A stretch of DNA of 64,000 bases from CAWKGC01 sp963849005 (lineage in GTDB: Bacteria; Pseudomonadota; Gammaproteobacteria; Burkholderiales; Usitatibacteraceae). The notes beneath the pieces were generated by a model that worked only from the letters and a program-made list of their open reading frames with translations, searched no databases and was not told where the DNA came from. The stretch spans positions 310,001 to 374,000 of the forward strand of contig CAWKGC010000022.1 of assembly GCA_963849005.1 (NCBI GenBank), given 5' to 3'. The position numbers and the translations under genes were made by a program. This document shows positions 8,522 to 18,239 of the stretch, piece by piece (position 1 is the stretch's first letter; every line of letters starts with the position of its first letter).

Positions 8522-9418
8522 CTACTTCTGGTAGGCGACGCAGGACTCGCAGATGGTCCCGGTCACGTCCTTGCGCAGGTGGGCCTCGCGAAGCTTCACG
8601 AACGCCTCGCTGTTCCACCCTTGCATGAACGGCACCTCGCGCAGGTCCGCCATCACCCAGTTGTCGCCCGCGTCGAAGCAGCACGCCGAGAGCTTGCCCT
8701 CATGGGTGATGTGCCCTTCGGTGAAGGCCGACCAGCACGGCAGGGGTTCGCGCAGCGCGCCCAGGCGCCCCTGGTTGCCGGCGATGGGCCGGTAGCCGAG
8801 CTCTTCCTCGCGCTGGGTGGTCATGCTTCCCATCGAGTAGAGCGGCAGCCAGTAGTGCTCGTCCACGTAAGGCCTGATCTCCTTGTCGACGAGCTTGAGC
8901 ATCTTCTCCTGCTGCTCGCCGTTGTACTGGATGCTGGAGGCGTAAAGCCCGCACTTGTAACCGCCCTCCGCGCGCACCGCGTGCGCGGCCTGGAGGTTCG
9001 CGATCGAGTCGCGGAAGAGCTTCGGCTTCACCCCGGCGATGTCCTTGAACTGCGACTCGTCGGAATTGTTCATCGAGAACTTGAGCGAATCCAGGCCCGC
9101 CTCCATGCAGCGCTTCACCTTGTCCGGCGTGGAAAGCGAGCCGTTGGTGGTGAGGAACGCGTACTGGATCCCGCGCTTCTTGGCGAACTCGATCGCCTCC
9201 GGGAGCCAATCGCACATGAAGGATTCGCCGATGTAGAAGAGGCCGAGCTCCTCGACGCCCGCGTCCACCATCTCGCCCACGACGCGCTCGTAGAACGCGC
9301 GGTCCATCTCGCCGCGGTCCTTCATGCGCAGCCGGTGCGCGCAGAACCCGCAGCGGTAGTTGCACTGGGAAGTGAGCTCGATCTTGACCGCGCGCGGCGC
9401 AGGCAGCTTTGCCGCCAT
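8522..9418 (-). CDS. Radical SAM/SPASM domain protein of unknown substrate
   Basis: The CxxxCxxC cluster motif CNYRCGFC sits near residue 17, so an N-terminal segment seems missing. A second cysteine set of SPASM type follows in the C-terminal third (PCWSAFTEGHI, LSACCFDAGD, GTICESCVAYQ). ATG at 9418 has no ribosome site. The same frame stays open upstream and encodes PITTRIDAVTKIPPKY, which looks like genuine protein. A GGAGC followed by ATG at 9477 in another frame suggests the real start is there, with a one-base frameshift. Substrate cannot be assigned; no precursor peptide was recognised beside it. Confidence 0.8.
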   Translation of the reverse strand: MAAKLPAPRAVKIELTSQCNYRCGFCAHRLRMKDRGEMDRAFYERVVGEMVDAGVEELGLFYIGESFMCDWLPEAIEFAKKRGIQYAFLTTNGSLSTPDKVKRCMEAGLDSLKFSMNNSDESQFKDIAGVKPKLFRDSIANLQAAHAVRAEGGYKCGLYASSIQYNGEQQEKMLKLVDKEIRPYVDEHYWLPLYSMGSMTTQREEELGYRPIAGNQGRLGALREPLPCWSAFTEGHITHEGKLSACCFDAGDNWVMADLREVPFMQGWNSEAFVKLREAHLRKDVTGTICESCVAYQK

Positions 9419-9574
9419 GTACTTGGGGGGGATCTTGGTGACCGCGTCGATGCGCGTGGTGATCGGAAGGTCGTCATGTGCCTGTTGCTCCGGGAAAAGG
9501 GCGTGGCGAACTGTCGCCGCCCTTGGAACATATCAAGCCGGGCGCAAAGCGTCTTGATCCAGATCATCCCCAGA

Positions 9575-9704
9575 TAATTGGGGTCAGATACGCAATTTGG
9601 GGTCAGAGACGTAATACTTCCCAAGGCGTGAACAATTGGGGTCAGAGACGTAATACTTCCCTGGCGCAATGCGCCGGAGAAGTATTACGTCTCTGACCCC
9701 AATT
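9575..9704. repeat. Palindromic repeat with two left arms; supplies the stop codon of the flanking hydrolase gene
   Basis: A first left arm (from 9576, with the GGGGTCAGATACGCAATT variant) is followed by a second (9634-9659) whose exact reverse complement is at 9679-9704, around a loop with GGCGC/GCGCC. The order of arms matches the 2346 copy. The minus-strand alpha/beta hydrolase reading frame ends on a TAA at 9705-9703, inside the element's edge. Confidence 0.9.
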
Positions 9705-10621
9705 ATTTCGCTTCGGCGGCGCTGCGCTTGCAGTGCGCGGCGATGCTTTCGGCCAGGCGCGGCAGCAGGGGCACCGGCAGGTCGTGCCCCATGCCCTCGA
9801 CGATTTCCAGCGTGGCCGAGCCGCCCGCCTCCCGGATCACGCGCGCCGTCTCCACGCCGCAGGCCGGCGGAAGCAGCGGATCCTCGATGCCGTGGATGCA
9901 CCAGCGTCGGCGCGACGATGCGCGCGATCGTGGCGCTGCGGTCGTCGCTCGCGGCGATCGCCAGCAGCTGGCGCGCGACGCCCGGCGGGTAGAACGACCG
10001 GCGCACGTGCCGCTCGCAGAAATTGCGCAGGTAATTCTCCTCGGCAGGATGGGTGCGGCTGCCGATCACGCGCAGCATGTGCATCAGGTGCCGCGTGCCG
10101 GCCTCGACGTCGCCCGGTTTCGGCGGCCGGGAGAGCAGCGCGCTGCGCGCACGCCAGGTCGGCTGCGGCAGCCTGCGATTGCCGGTCGTGGACATGATCG
10201 AAGTCAGGCTAGCGACCATGTCCGGGAAAGTCGCCGCGAGGTTCTGCCCGATCATGCCGCCCATCGAGGCGCCGACCACGTGCGTGCGCCCGAGCGAGAG
10301 CGCCTCGATCAGCCCGGCGGTGTCGCGCGCCATGTCGCCGATCTTGTACCCCGCGCGCAGCGGGATGCGCATCATGAACTTCATGAACGTGAGCGCCATG
10401 CTCGGCGAGCCGAGGTGGTCGAGCTTGGTCGAAAGCCCGACGTCGCGGTTGTCGAAGCGCACCACGCGGAAGCCCTTCGCGACCAGCATCTCGACCAGCG
10501 CGTCGGGCCAGAGCAGCAACTGCGCGCCGAGGCCCATCACCAGCAATATCGCGGGGTCGCCGACGTTGCCGAAGGACTCGTATTCGAGGGTGATGCCGTT
10601 GTTGACGGTGACGGAGGGCAT
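9703..10621 (-). CDS. Alpha/beta hydrolase (one frameshift)
   Basis: Alpha/beta-hydrolase fold enzyme, about 305 residues once an indel near 9905 is closed. Visible: oxyanion region ILLVMGLGAQLLLWP, NRDVGLSTK, nucleophile elbow VVGASMGGMIGQNLA (GxSxG, Ser near 101), the acid in GIEDPLLPPA in the shifted frame, and the histidine in EGMGHDLP. The C-terminus runs into the palindromic repeat, which gives the TAA stop. It is 6 bases downstream of the next hydrolase gene and probably belongs to the WS/DGAT-led operon. Substrate unknown; an esterase or lipase acting on acyl lipids would fit the context. Confidence 0.8.
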
Positions 10622-10627
10622 GTGCGT

Positions 10628-11416
10628 TCAGCGGTAAGGGTCGGGGTACATCCACTGCATCCAGCCGTCGCGCGCGAACGGCTTCCACGCGCCCTCGGGC
10701 TGCGCGAGGCGGTCGGCCACCGCGTACCACGTCGACGGATTCAGCCCCATGCCGACGTGGCTCGCGATCACCTCGATGCTTTCGGCGTGCTTGCCCGGCG
10801 CCTGCAGGCTGCACTTCCACGCGACCACGCCGTCGGTGCGGCTGAAGATCGAAGTGGTCGGCACGGGCGGGGCCTGCCGCACCCGCGCGAGCAGCACGTG
10901 GTTGTCGAGCTTCTCGCCGCTCGTGAACTGGTAGAGCCGCCACGCGTTGGTCGCCTTCGGGTGCCCGGTGAAGGGCGTGCCCAGCGTGATCACGCAGCGC
11001 ACGTCGTCCGGATGCAGCTTGGCGATCTCGCGGGCATAGACGCCGCCCAGGCTCCAGCCGATGAGGCTCACCTTGCGCCCGGTCTCGACGTGCAGCTTGT
11101 GCACGCGCGCGGCACTCTGCTCCAGCACGCCGCCGTGGGGGCCGAGGTTGCGCTTCAGTTCCCAGCCCTTGGTCAGGTAGCCGCGCTCCTTGAGGAAGCC
11201 GCGCAAGGGAGCGGTGCTGGTATCGGTGGCCGCAAGCCCCGGGAACACCACCACCGGGTGGCCGTCGCCGGCGGGCGCCTTGCGCAGCCACGGCATGGCA
11301 AAGAAGGACGCGCCGTATTCCCATGGGGCCCGCGCCTCGAGCGCCATGAGGAAAGCGTTGGGCGCCTTGAGGAAATCAATGTCGAACAGGTTTTCGCTTG
11401 GCAATTTTCTTTTCAT
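10628..11416 (-). CDS. Alpha/beta hydrolase, lipase/esterase-like
   Basis: Intact 262-residue protein. It has GHPVVVFPGLAATDTS (oxyanion strand), the nucleophile elbow KVSLIGWSLGGVYAREIAK (GWSLG), TLGTPFTGHP, and a late catalytic histidine in SHVGMGLNPSTW. The layout resembles lipases that act on long acyl chains. ATG at 11416 overlaps the 3' end of the WS/DGAT gene by 41 bases; a later start at 11348 (MALEARAPW) would avoid the overlap. A cytoplasmic location is likely because no signal peptide is seen. Its place directly behind a wax ester/TAG synthase suggests neutral-lipid turnover (inference). Confidence 0.8.
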   Translation of the reverse strand: MKRKLPSENLFDIDFLKAPNAFLMALEARAPWEYGASFFAMPWLRKAPAGDGHPVVVFPGLAATDTSTAPLRGFLKERGYLTKGWELKRNLGPHGGVLEQSAARVHKLHVETGRKVSLIGWSLGGVYAREIAKLHPDDVRCVITLGTPFTGHPKATNAWRLYQFTSGEKLDNHVLLARVRQAPPVPTTSIFSRTDGVVAWKCSLQAPGKHAESIEVIASHVGMGLNPSTWYAVADRLAQPEGAWKPFARDGWMQWMYPDPYR

Positions 11417-12939
11417 GCTTGGCGGTGGCGGGGAGATGCCCGTGGGTGAGAGCGTGAAGCTCCCGGTGCGCTTCCTGCATGTGTTCGGCGAACTCGCGCA
11501 GGTTCGGCACGCTCTTCTTGCAGGCGATGAGGCCGAAGCCGAGCCAGCCGTTGTAGCTGAGGATGGTGATGTTGAGCGCCAGGCCGTGCGTGACGATCGA
11601 CACCGGGTAGTACTCCTGCATCTGCGCGCCCGCGAGGTACAGCGGCACCTGCGGCCCGGGGACGTTGGAGATCGGGACATTGGCGAGGATGGGGATGCGA
11701 TCGGACGCCACGGCCTTGCGGTAGAGCGGCGGGATCACGCTCATCAGCCAGGGCAGCCCCAGCGAAGGCACGTCGGTCGGGATCATGCTCTTCAATCCGC
11801 CGCTGCCGGTGAGCAGCGCCTTGGCGCGGGCGCTGGCGGCCGCGATGGCGGCGAGGCGCTTCTTCGGGTCCTTGATGTTGGTGGCGAGGCTCACCAGCAT
11901 CATCGTGACGACGTTGCCCTGGATGTCGGAGTCGCCCGGCGCGCGCAGGCTTGCCGGGATGCCGCCGATCATGGTCTTGGCGAGCACGGCGGGGTTGCCG
12001 GCGAACTGCCGCCGCAGCGCACCGGCGCAAATCGCCATCACGACATCGTTCAGCTTCACGTCGAAATGCTTCGCGATCGCCCGCGCCTCGGAGATCGGGA
12101 TGCGCGTGGCGACGAACGACGCGCTTCCTGCCGATGGCGACGTTGAGCGGCGTGCGCGGCCCCAGCGTGACGCCGCCCGGCAACTTCTTGATCAGCGCGC
12201 GCGCCGTCTTCTCGAGCGACGCGCCCTTCTGCACCAGCCCCGCGATGATCCCGGTGCCCTGCTCGGTGGGCGCGCCCTCCTTCTTCGCCTCGGTGGAGGA
12301 AAGGAACTTGCCGGCCGCCCTCACCGCATCGGGCACGGCCTTGACGATGTCCGCGTACTGCCCGATCGTGTGGCGGAGCGCCGCACCCAGCAGCTTCGCC
12401 GCCGAGGGCGGGAGCCGCGGCACGTGCTTTTCGTGCTTCGGGGTGACGCGGTGCGCGTGCGGATCGACATCGAGCAGCGCCTGCGCCATGGCCACCCCGC
12501 CCTGCCCGTCCAGCGCGGCGTGGTGGAGCTTGGAGTACATCGCCATCTGCCCGGTCTTCAGCCCCTCGATCAGCCAGAACTGCCACAGCGGCCGGTCGCG
12601 GTCCATCATGCCCTCGTGCAGTTTCGCCGTCGCGGCTTCCAGCTGCGCCATGGTGCCGGGCTTGGGCAGGACCATGTGCTTGATGTGGTAGCCGAGGTCG
12701 ATGTCGTCGGCCTGCATCCAGAGGGGGCTGGCGAGGTCCAGCGGGACGAAGGCGAGCCGGTGCGTGAAGATCGGCGCGATGTGCATCCGGCTGACGATGT
12801 GCTTCCTGAAGGCCGGGAAGAAGCTCTTGTTCCTGTAGGCGGCGGGCTTGTCGTAGATGGCGATGCTGCCGACGTGGGTCGGCGTTTCCGGCGTCTCCAG
12901 CTGCAGGAACAGGGCGTCGAGCGCGCTTAGCTGTCTCAT
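11376..12939 (-). CDS. WS/DGAT-type O-acyltransferase (wax ester synthase/diacylglycerol acyltransferase), one frameshift
   Basis: Bifunctional acyltransferase making wax esters or triacylglycerol from acyl-CoA. The N-terminal LSALDALFLQLETPETP and the catalytic HHxxxDG motif (LHHAALDGQGG, near residue 138) are diagnostic. The C-terminal half has LNDVVMAICAGALRR and the family stretch VPISNVPGPQVPLYLAGA. An indel near 12125 splits the protein; restored length is about 520 residues, a little over the usual 450-480 because of a Lys/His-rich tail. It heads a minus-strand run with two alpha/beta hydrolases, which points to storage-lipid synthesis and mobilisation. Confidence 0.9.
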
Positions 12940-12990
12940 TCTCTTCCGAGGGTTTCTGTCGCCGTCTTGACTCGCGGCTTCACCATTCTG

Positions 12991-13847
12991 TCACATCTTC
13001 GCGTCCCGCCGCCGTCGCTCGAGGCGGATGTGCGCTGGTGCCGCTCGATGGAAAACTGAGGCGCGCAGGCGCGCCTTGATCGCGTTCGCGCGAGAGGAAT
13101 ACGCGATGCTGCCGTCCGCGCCCACCGGCAGCGCGCTGCGCACGGCATCCATCAAGCTCGCGCGATTGGCGCTCGACATTGCATCGATTGCCTTCGAGAT
13201 GGGACTGTAGCTCGGCGTCTGCGCCGCCAGAACGCGTCGAAATCCGGGAATGGCACCGTCACGTCGATCGACCTGGCCTCGACCCTCTCGAACCCTGCCC
13301 GTTCGAACAATGCCTCCAGCGCGCCGAGCCCGGAGTCCGCCGTGCCTGGCGCAACAGGAACATCGGCGCCGACTTGCCGCATCCCCACGCGCATCGGCCA
13401 GCTCGGGGAGCGTTCCGCCTCGAAATCCCACACGTAGCCGGCGACCACGCCACCGGCACGAACGACGCGATGCATCTCGGACAGCGCCCGCGGCCGGTCG
13501 GGGATAAAGTTGATGGCGAGCGCGGCGGCGACGACGTCGAAAGTCGCGTCGGCAAAAGGCAATGCCAGGGCATCGGCCACCTGGAACGTGATCCGCCCCG
13601 CCACCGGCTTGCGACGCGCGTGCTCGATCTGCGCGCCTGCCGGATCGACCGCGAACACCGCCGAGGGCGCGCAGGTATCGACGACCAGCTCGGTGAAGAT
13701 TCCCGTGCCGCAACCGACGTCGAGCCAGCAGGCGCCCGCAGGCGGCGCCACCCAATCCAGGAAGACCGAACCGACGGCACGGCTCCAACGCCCCATGAAG
13801 CGTTCGTAGGCGTCGCTGTCGTCAAAGCTGTGAGCGGCTTCTGCCAT
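12991..13847 (-). CDS. Class I SAM-dependent methyltransferase (one frameshift)
   Basis: Methyltransferase of the UbiE/Methyltransf_11 type. Motif I is CWLDVGCGTGIFTELV near residue 43, the acidic motif II is AVFAVDPAG, and the DALALPFADATFDVV and RPRALSEMHRVVRAGGVV stretches follow. A missing base near 13225 shifts the last ~75 residues (AQTPSYSPISKAIDAM..). The ATG is two bases after the stop of the upstream Bug-type gene, so the two are probably co-transcribed. Substrate is unknown. Confidence 0.8.
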
Positions 13848-13849
13848 CG

Positions 13850-14809
13850 TCACTCGGGCTTGATGCCGACTGCTTTGACCAATGCTGCGTTGAGGGCAAT
13901 TTCCTTGCGGACATGCACGTCGAATTCCGTCGGCGTCATGACCATCGGATCGACGCCCATTTGCGCCAGCGCTCCCGCACCTTGGGAACCTGGAGTGCCT
14001 TGAGCGTCTCGCGGTCGAGCCGGTCGACGATGTCACGCGGCGTCTTTGCCGGCACGAAGAGGCCGAACCAGATCGGGTATTCCGCGTCGGCAAATCCAGC
14101 CTCCGAAGTTGTCGGCACCTCGGGCAGCGCGGTGGAGCGCCTGGAACCGTTGACCACGAGCGCGACGAGCCTGCCGTCCTTGATATACGGCAAGGCAATA
14201 CCGACAGGCCGAAGAAGAAATCAACGCGCCCGGCCATCACTTCCGTCATCGCCTCGGCGCCCCCTTTCAGCGGGATGTGCACGGCCTGCACGCTGGCGCT
14301 GGCGAGGAATCGCTCCGCGCTCAAGTGCGTTGCGCTGCCGATGCCGACCGAAGCAGAAGTTGAGCGAGCCGGGCCTCGCTTTGCCGCGGCGACGACATCG
14401 CCAACGGTCTTGTAGCCCTTCGCCGGCGAACACCATCACGCGTGGTGAGACACCCAGCGGCACGACTGCCGAAAATCGCGCGCGGATCGTAACCCAGCTT
14501 CGAATAGACCGCCGGCGAGATCGTGTGCGCGGACCCAATAGCGAGGATGGTGTATCCATCGGGCTCCGACTTGGCGACGAAAGCCGTGCCGATCGTGCCG
14601 CCGGCCCGCTGCGGTTCTCGACGACGATGGGCTGCCCGAGTTGCTGCGCGAGCTGCTCCAGCACCACGCGCGGAATGATGTCGGTCGTGCTGCCGGCGCT
14701 ACGGGCACCACCGCGTGCAGCGGCTTCGCCGGCCAGGCCTGGGCAGTCGCCTGCAAACGGCGCCAAGGCATCGCGACGCGGGCACTATCGTCAAGAAGAT
14801 CGATCTCAT
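13850..14809 (-). CDS. Bug/TctC-family tripartite tricarboxylate transporter receptor (multiple frameshifts)
   Basis: Periplasmic solute-binding protein of the Bug family that is greatly expanded in Burkholderiales. Recognisable pieces are the signal region MRSIFLTIVPA, WPAKPLHAVVPVAP, TTDIIPRVVLEQLAQQLGQP, and the family-typical region near 14090-14170 reading MPYIKDGRLVALVVNGSRRS and LPEVPTTSEAGFADAEYP, then FVPAKTPRDIVDRL. At least five indels break the frame between 13960 and 14780. Start ATG 14809 follows GGGAGAAAG. The stop is two bases before the methyltransferase start. No TctA/TctB genes are adjacent, as is usual for orphan Bug receptors. It could be decaying, but the indel density matches the rest of the window. 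Confidence 0.72.
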
Positions 14810-14918
14810 GACTTTCTCCCTGGTTGGTCCAGCTTGAGGGCGATGTTGGGACACTGCGGACAGACGTCCAATAGACAATGCATCTTGAAATTCATGCCGA
14901 TATGGCATAAGAAGCGGC

Positions 14919-15848
14919 ATGGACCTCGGCATGTGCGAACCTTCGTCACCGTGGCGGAACTTGGCACCGTCACCAAGGCTGCGGTGCGACTGCACATCGC
15001 CCAGCCCGCGCTGTCACGGCAGATTGTCGAGCTCGAGCATGAACTCGGCATCAAGCTATTCGATCGCGTCGGGCGCCGCCTGATCCTTTCCAGCGCAGGC
15101 GAACAGTTGCTCGACGATTACCGCGGCCTGCTGAACTATGCCAACGAACTCGGCGAGCGGGCGAAACTGCTGGGGCGCGGGGACACCGGCGCGCTGAACG
15201 TGGCAGCCTCCCCGCACTTCATCGACGGCATCTTTCCCGGGTTCCTGCACCTCTACGCGCAGCGCTTCCCCAACGTGAAGGTGAAGCTGATCGACATGGT
15301 CGGCCCCGAGGTGCTGGCGATGCTGGAACGCGGCGAGATCCACCTCGCGCAAAGCATCGTGCGTGCCATCCCGCCGGACAACCAGCGCCTCGCGAGCCAC
15401 CCGCTTCAAGCGATGGAAATGCTCGCCGCCTGCCATCCGAAGCTGAAGCTCGGCAGGGCGGGTCGATCGACATCGCCCGCCTGGCGCCTACCCGCTGCTG
15501 CAGCTCAGTTCCGAGTTCCTGATCCGCAGGACGTTCGACGCCGCCTGCCGCCTTGCCGGGTTCAAGCCGGACATCCTGCACGAGAGCCACGCGCCTCACG
15601 CCTTGCTGGCGCTGGCCGAAGCCGGGCACGGCGTGGCGATCATCCCGTCGGCGCTCGGACGCATCGCTACAAGCTGCAAATCGTCCGCATCACCTACCGG
15701 GGCAAGCCGCTCAGCGAGTCGCTGACGATGCTGTCCGACAAGCGGCGGCCGCTGCCGCCCTATGCCAGGCCTTTTGCGAGATGCTCGCCGAGCACGTGCG
15801 CGCGTCTTCCTTCACGAAGCCGACCCGGTCCGGGCCGTCGCACCGTGA
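14919..15848 (+). CDS. LysR-family transcriptional regulator (multiple frameshifts)
   Basis: DNA-binding regulator divergent from the Bug receptor gene. The helix-turn-helix region is RTFVTVAELGTVTKAAVRLH then IAQPALSRQIVELEHELG, followed by KLFDRVGRRLILSSAGEQLL and a periplasmic-binding-like effector domain (NVAASPHFIDGIFPGFLHLY). I place the start at 14919 (MDLGM), where a lost base puts the rest in the next frame. Indels near 15465, 15660 and 15765 break the effector domain. With these closed the frame would end at the TGA at 15846-15848, giving about 309 residues. It probably controls the divergent Bug/methyltransferase pair or itself (inference). Confidence 0.75.
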
Positions 15849-15918
15849 AGCCCCCTTCGCGTCGCCGCGCGGGATGCGCTACGCTTGCCGTTCCAGGGAG
15901 CGCTCCGGGAGAGAAAAA

Positions 15919-17284
15919 GTGGCCGGCAACGAAAAAGAAGCGAAGATCGTCGAGGCGATCCGCAAGTCGAACGCCACCAAAGTGAAGGTGGCCGTGGCCG
16001 ACATCGACGGGATCCTCCGGGGCAAGTATCTCCACAAGGACAAGTTCCTCTCCGCGGTCGATGGCGGCTTCGGCTTCTGCGACGTGGTGCTGGGCTGGGA
16101 CTCCGGCGACCAGTGCTACGACAACACCAAGGTGACCGGCTGGCAGCACGGCTTCCCCGACGCGCTCGCCCGCCTGGACATTTCCACGCACCGCAACGTC
16201 CCGTGGGACGGCGGCGTCGACTTCTTCCTCGGCAACTTCGTCACCATCAAGGGCGACCCGCACCCGGTGTGCCCGCGCCAGACGCTGAAGAAGGTGCTCA
16301 AGCGCGCCGAGAAGATGGGCTTCGGCGTGATGATGGGCGCGGAGTACGAGTTCTTCAATTTCATCGAGACGCCGCAGAGCTGGGCGGCGAAGAAGGGCGT
16401 GGGCCCCGAGCCGCTGACGCCGGGCATGTTCGGCTACTCGCTCCTGCGCATGAACCAGAACGGCGACTACTTCAATGCGCTGATGGACGAGATGCTGGAC
16501 TTCGGCGTGCCGATCGAGGGGCTGCACACCGAGACGGGCCCGGGCGTGTACGAGGCCGCGATCCAGTTCTCCGAGGCGCTCGAGCAGGCCGACCGCGCGC
16601 TGCTCTTCAAGACGGGCGCCAAGGAGATCGGCGCGCGCTTCGGCATCATGCCGAGCTTCATGGCGAAGTGGAGCGCGCAGTATCCCGGCTGCTCCGGCCA
16701 CCTGCACCAGAGCCTCACCGACGGGAAGAAGAACCTGTTCTTCGACGCCAAGGGGCGGCACTCGATGTCGAAGCTCTTCGAGAGCTACCTCGCCGGGCCA
16801 GGTCACGTGCCTGATGGAAATGGCGCCGATGTTCTGGCCGACGATCAACAGCTACAAGCGGCTGGTCGATGGCTTCTGGGCGCCCGTGAAGCCGACCTGG
16901 GGCGTGGATAACCGTACTGCTTCTTTCCGCGTGATTTCCGGTTCACCGAAGGCCACGAGGTTGGAGACCCGGTGTCCCGGGGCGGATATGAATCCTTATC
17001 TTGCCGCTGCTGCCGTGATTGCCGCCGGGCTTGAAGGCGTCGAGAAGGGACTCAAGCTCACGCAGCCTGCGATCACCGGCACCAACGTCGGCGCCGAGAA
17101 GATTCCTCGGGCTCCTCGGACTTTGATCGAGACGACTCGGGTGTTCGAGAAGTCGAAGATCGCGCGGAATTGGTTCGGGGACGACTTCGTCGAGCACTTT
17201 GCTGCTACTCGCGATTGGGAGTGGCGGCAGTGGCTTGATGGCGTGACGGATTGGGAGTTGAAGCGGTATTTCGAGATTATTTAG
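15919..17284 (+). CDS. Glutamine synthetase-family ligase (GlnA-III/PuuA-like), one frameshift
   Basis: ATP-dependent gamma-glutamyl ligase of the glutamine-synthetase superfamily, about 454 residues. Visible: VKVAVADIDGILRGKYLHKD (beta-grasp), the metal/ATP motif MMGAEYEFFNF near residue 140, HTETGPGVYEAA, the ATP/metal loop PGCSGHLHQSL near 260, and RVISGSPKATRLETRCPGAD near 340. An indel near 16800 divides it. GTG at 15919 is preceded by GGGAG. The N-terminal DIDGILRGK and length fit polyamine- or amine-glutamylating subtypes better than housekeeping GlnA (inference). The last ~380 bases use visibly AT-richer third positions than the rest of the gene. Confidence 0.85.
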
Positions 17285-17306
17285 GCATAGACGGCGAATA
17301 CCGGGC

Positions 17307-17320
17307 AGATCTGCAGATCT
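17307..17320. repeat. 14-base perfect palindrome at the island edge
   Basis: AGATCTGCAGATCT is a perfect palindrome 22 bases after the GS-family stop and 36 bases before the HEPN gene. It sits where base composition drops. It may be an operator or a trace of integration; no second copy was noticed at the other island edge. Confidence 0.4.
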
Positions 17321-17355
17321 ACAATGTCAACCCAAGAAATGGTTAGGCCTCAATC

Positions 17356-18048
17356 ATGGCAGTGAAGCACCAACCGCTATCGACGGTGCCGTTTGCTTCG
17401 ACAAAGGAATCCACCAAGACGGCGGGACTCATCCTCGAATACTCAGTGGCGTCCGCCAATTCGCTATGGGCTGCCTATGATCTTGCAAGGGTGAATCGTG
17501 GAAAGCCAAGAGGAATTACAACTGATCAAGAGCAAGATTTACTGCGAGCCATGGTCGTTGCAGCTGCTTCTGGACTTGACGCGTGCTTGAAGCGATTGAT
17601 CCTCGACTGTGTTCCTATCCTCGTTCAAGACTCGGCTGAAGTTCACGATAAGTTCGAAAAGTTTGTCGCGCGCCATCTTCAGTCTGGAGATGGGATACTT
17701 TCTCCGAAAGTTCTAGCCAAGGTACTGGCGGCCTCAGACTCGCAACTTCATTTGATCGAGCGGTACGTCTACGACCTTACTGGCGATAGCCTTCAATCAG
17801 GAGATCAACTGCTAAAGGTTTGCGCCGCTCTCGGCGCCGACGAGAAGGTGTGCGTCGGCGACTTCGCTCAAATCAAGTCGATCTTTTCAGTTCGTAATCA
17901 AATGATTCACGAGTTGGACATGAACTTGCGCCACCCCGTCAGGAAGCGGAATGTTCGAAAACAAGCGGACATGAAAGGATACGCCGAGCGACTCTTAGCG
18001 ATTTCTACGGCCATCTTAAGCGACGTCGATGACCGAATTGAGGACTAA
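17356..18048 (+). CDS. HEPN-like protein of the defence island, hypothetical
   Basis: 230-residue intact protein, markedly lower in GC than its neighbours. Mostly helical by appearance. Near residue 183 it contains IFSVRNQMIHELDMN, an R-x4-H motif (RNQMIH) preceded by hydrophobic helix residues, the signature of HEPN ribonucleases and structural HEPN domains. The N-terminal half has LRAMVVAAASGLDACLKRLI, also typical of HEPN helix 1-2 regions. The family is not recognised beyond this. It is the first gene of the 17.3-25.3 kb accessory island with type I restriction-modification. A toxin or abortive-infection role is possible but inferred only from motif and location. Confidence 0.55.
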   Translation: MAVKHQPLSTVPFASTKESTKTAGLILEYSVASANSLWAAYDLARVNRGKPRGITTDQEQDLLRAMVVAAASGLDACLKRLILDCVPILVQDSAEVHDKFEKFVARHLQSGDGILSPKVLAKVLAASDSQLHLIERYVYDLTGDSLQSGDQLLKVCAALGADEKVCVGDFAQIKSIFSVRNQMIHELDMNLRHPVRKRNVRKQADMKGYAERLLAISTAILSDVDDRIED

Positions 18049-18239
18049 TAATACGCTCGAGCGGTCAGAGGCAATCGTGACCGCGTCTGTTCGCGGCGCT
18101 GGCGTCATGGCTGGCCGATTAACTTGAGCCTTAGCTCTCACAGGATCCCTCGACGTGTTGTTCACTGATAGCAGATCAGCCCTAGTTCGCTTGTCGGACT
18201 GCGCCAAAGTTTGTCTGGATTCGTGTGCGGCCACCTCGA

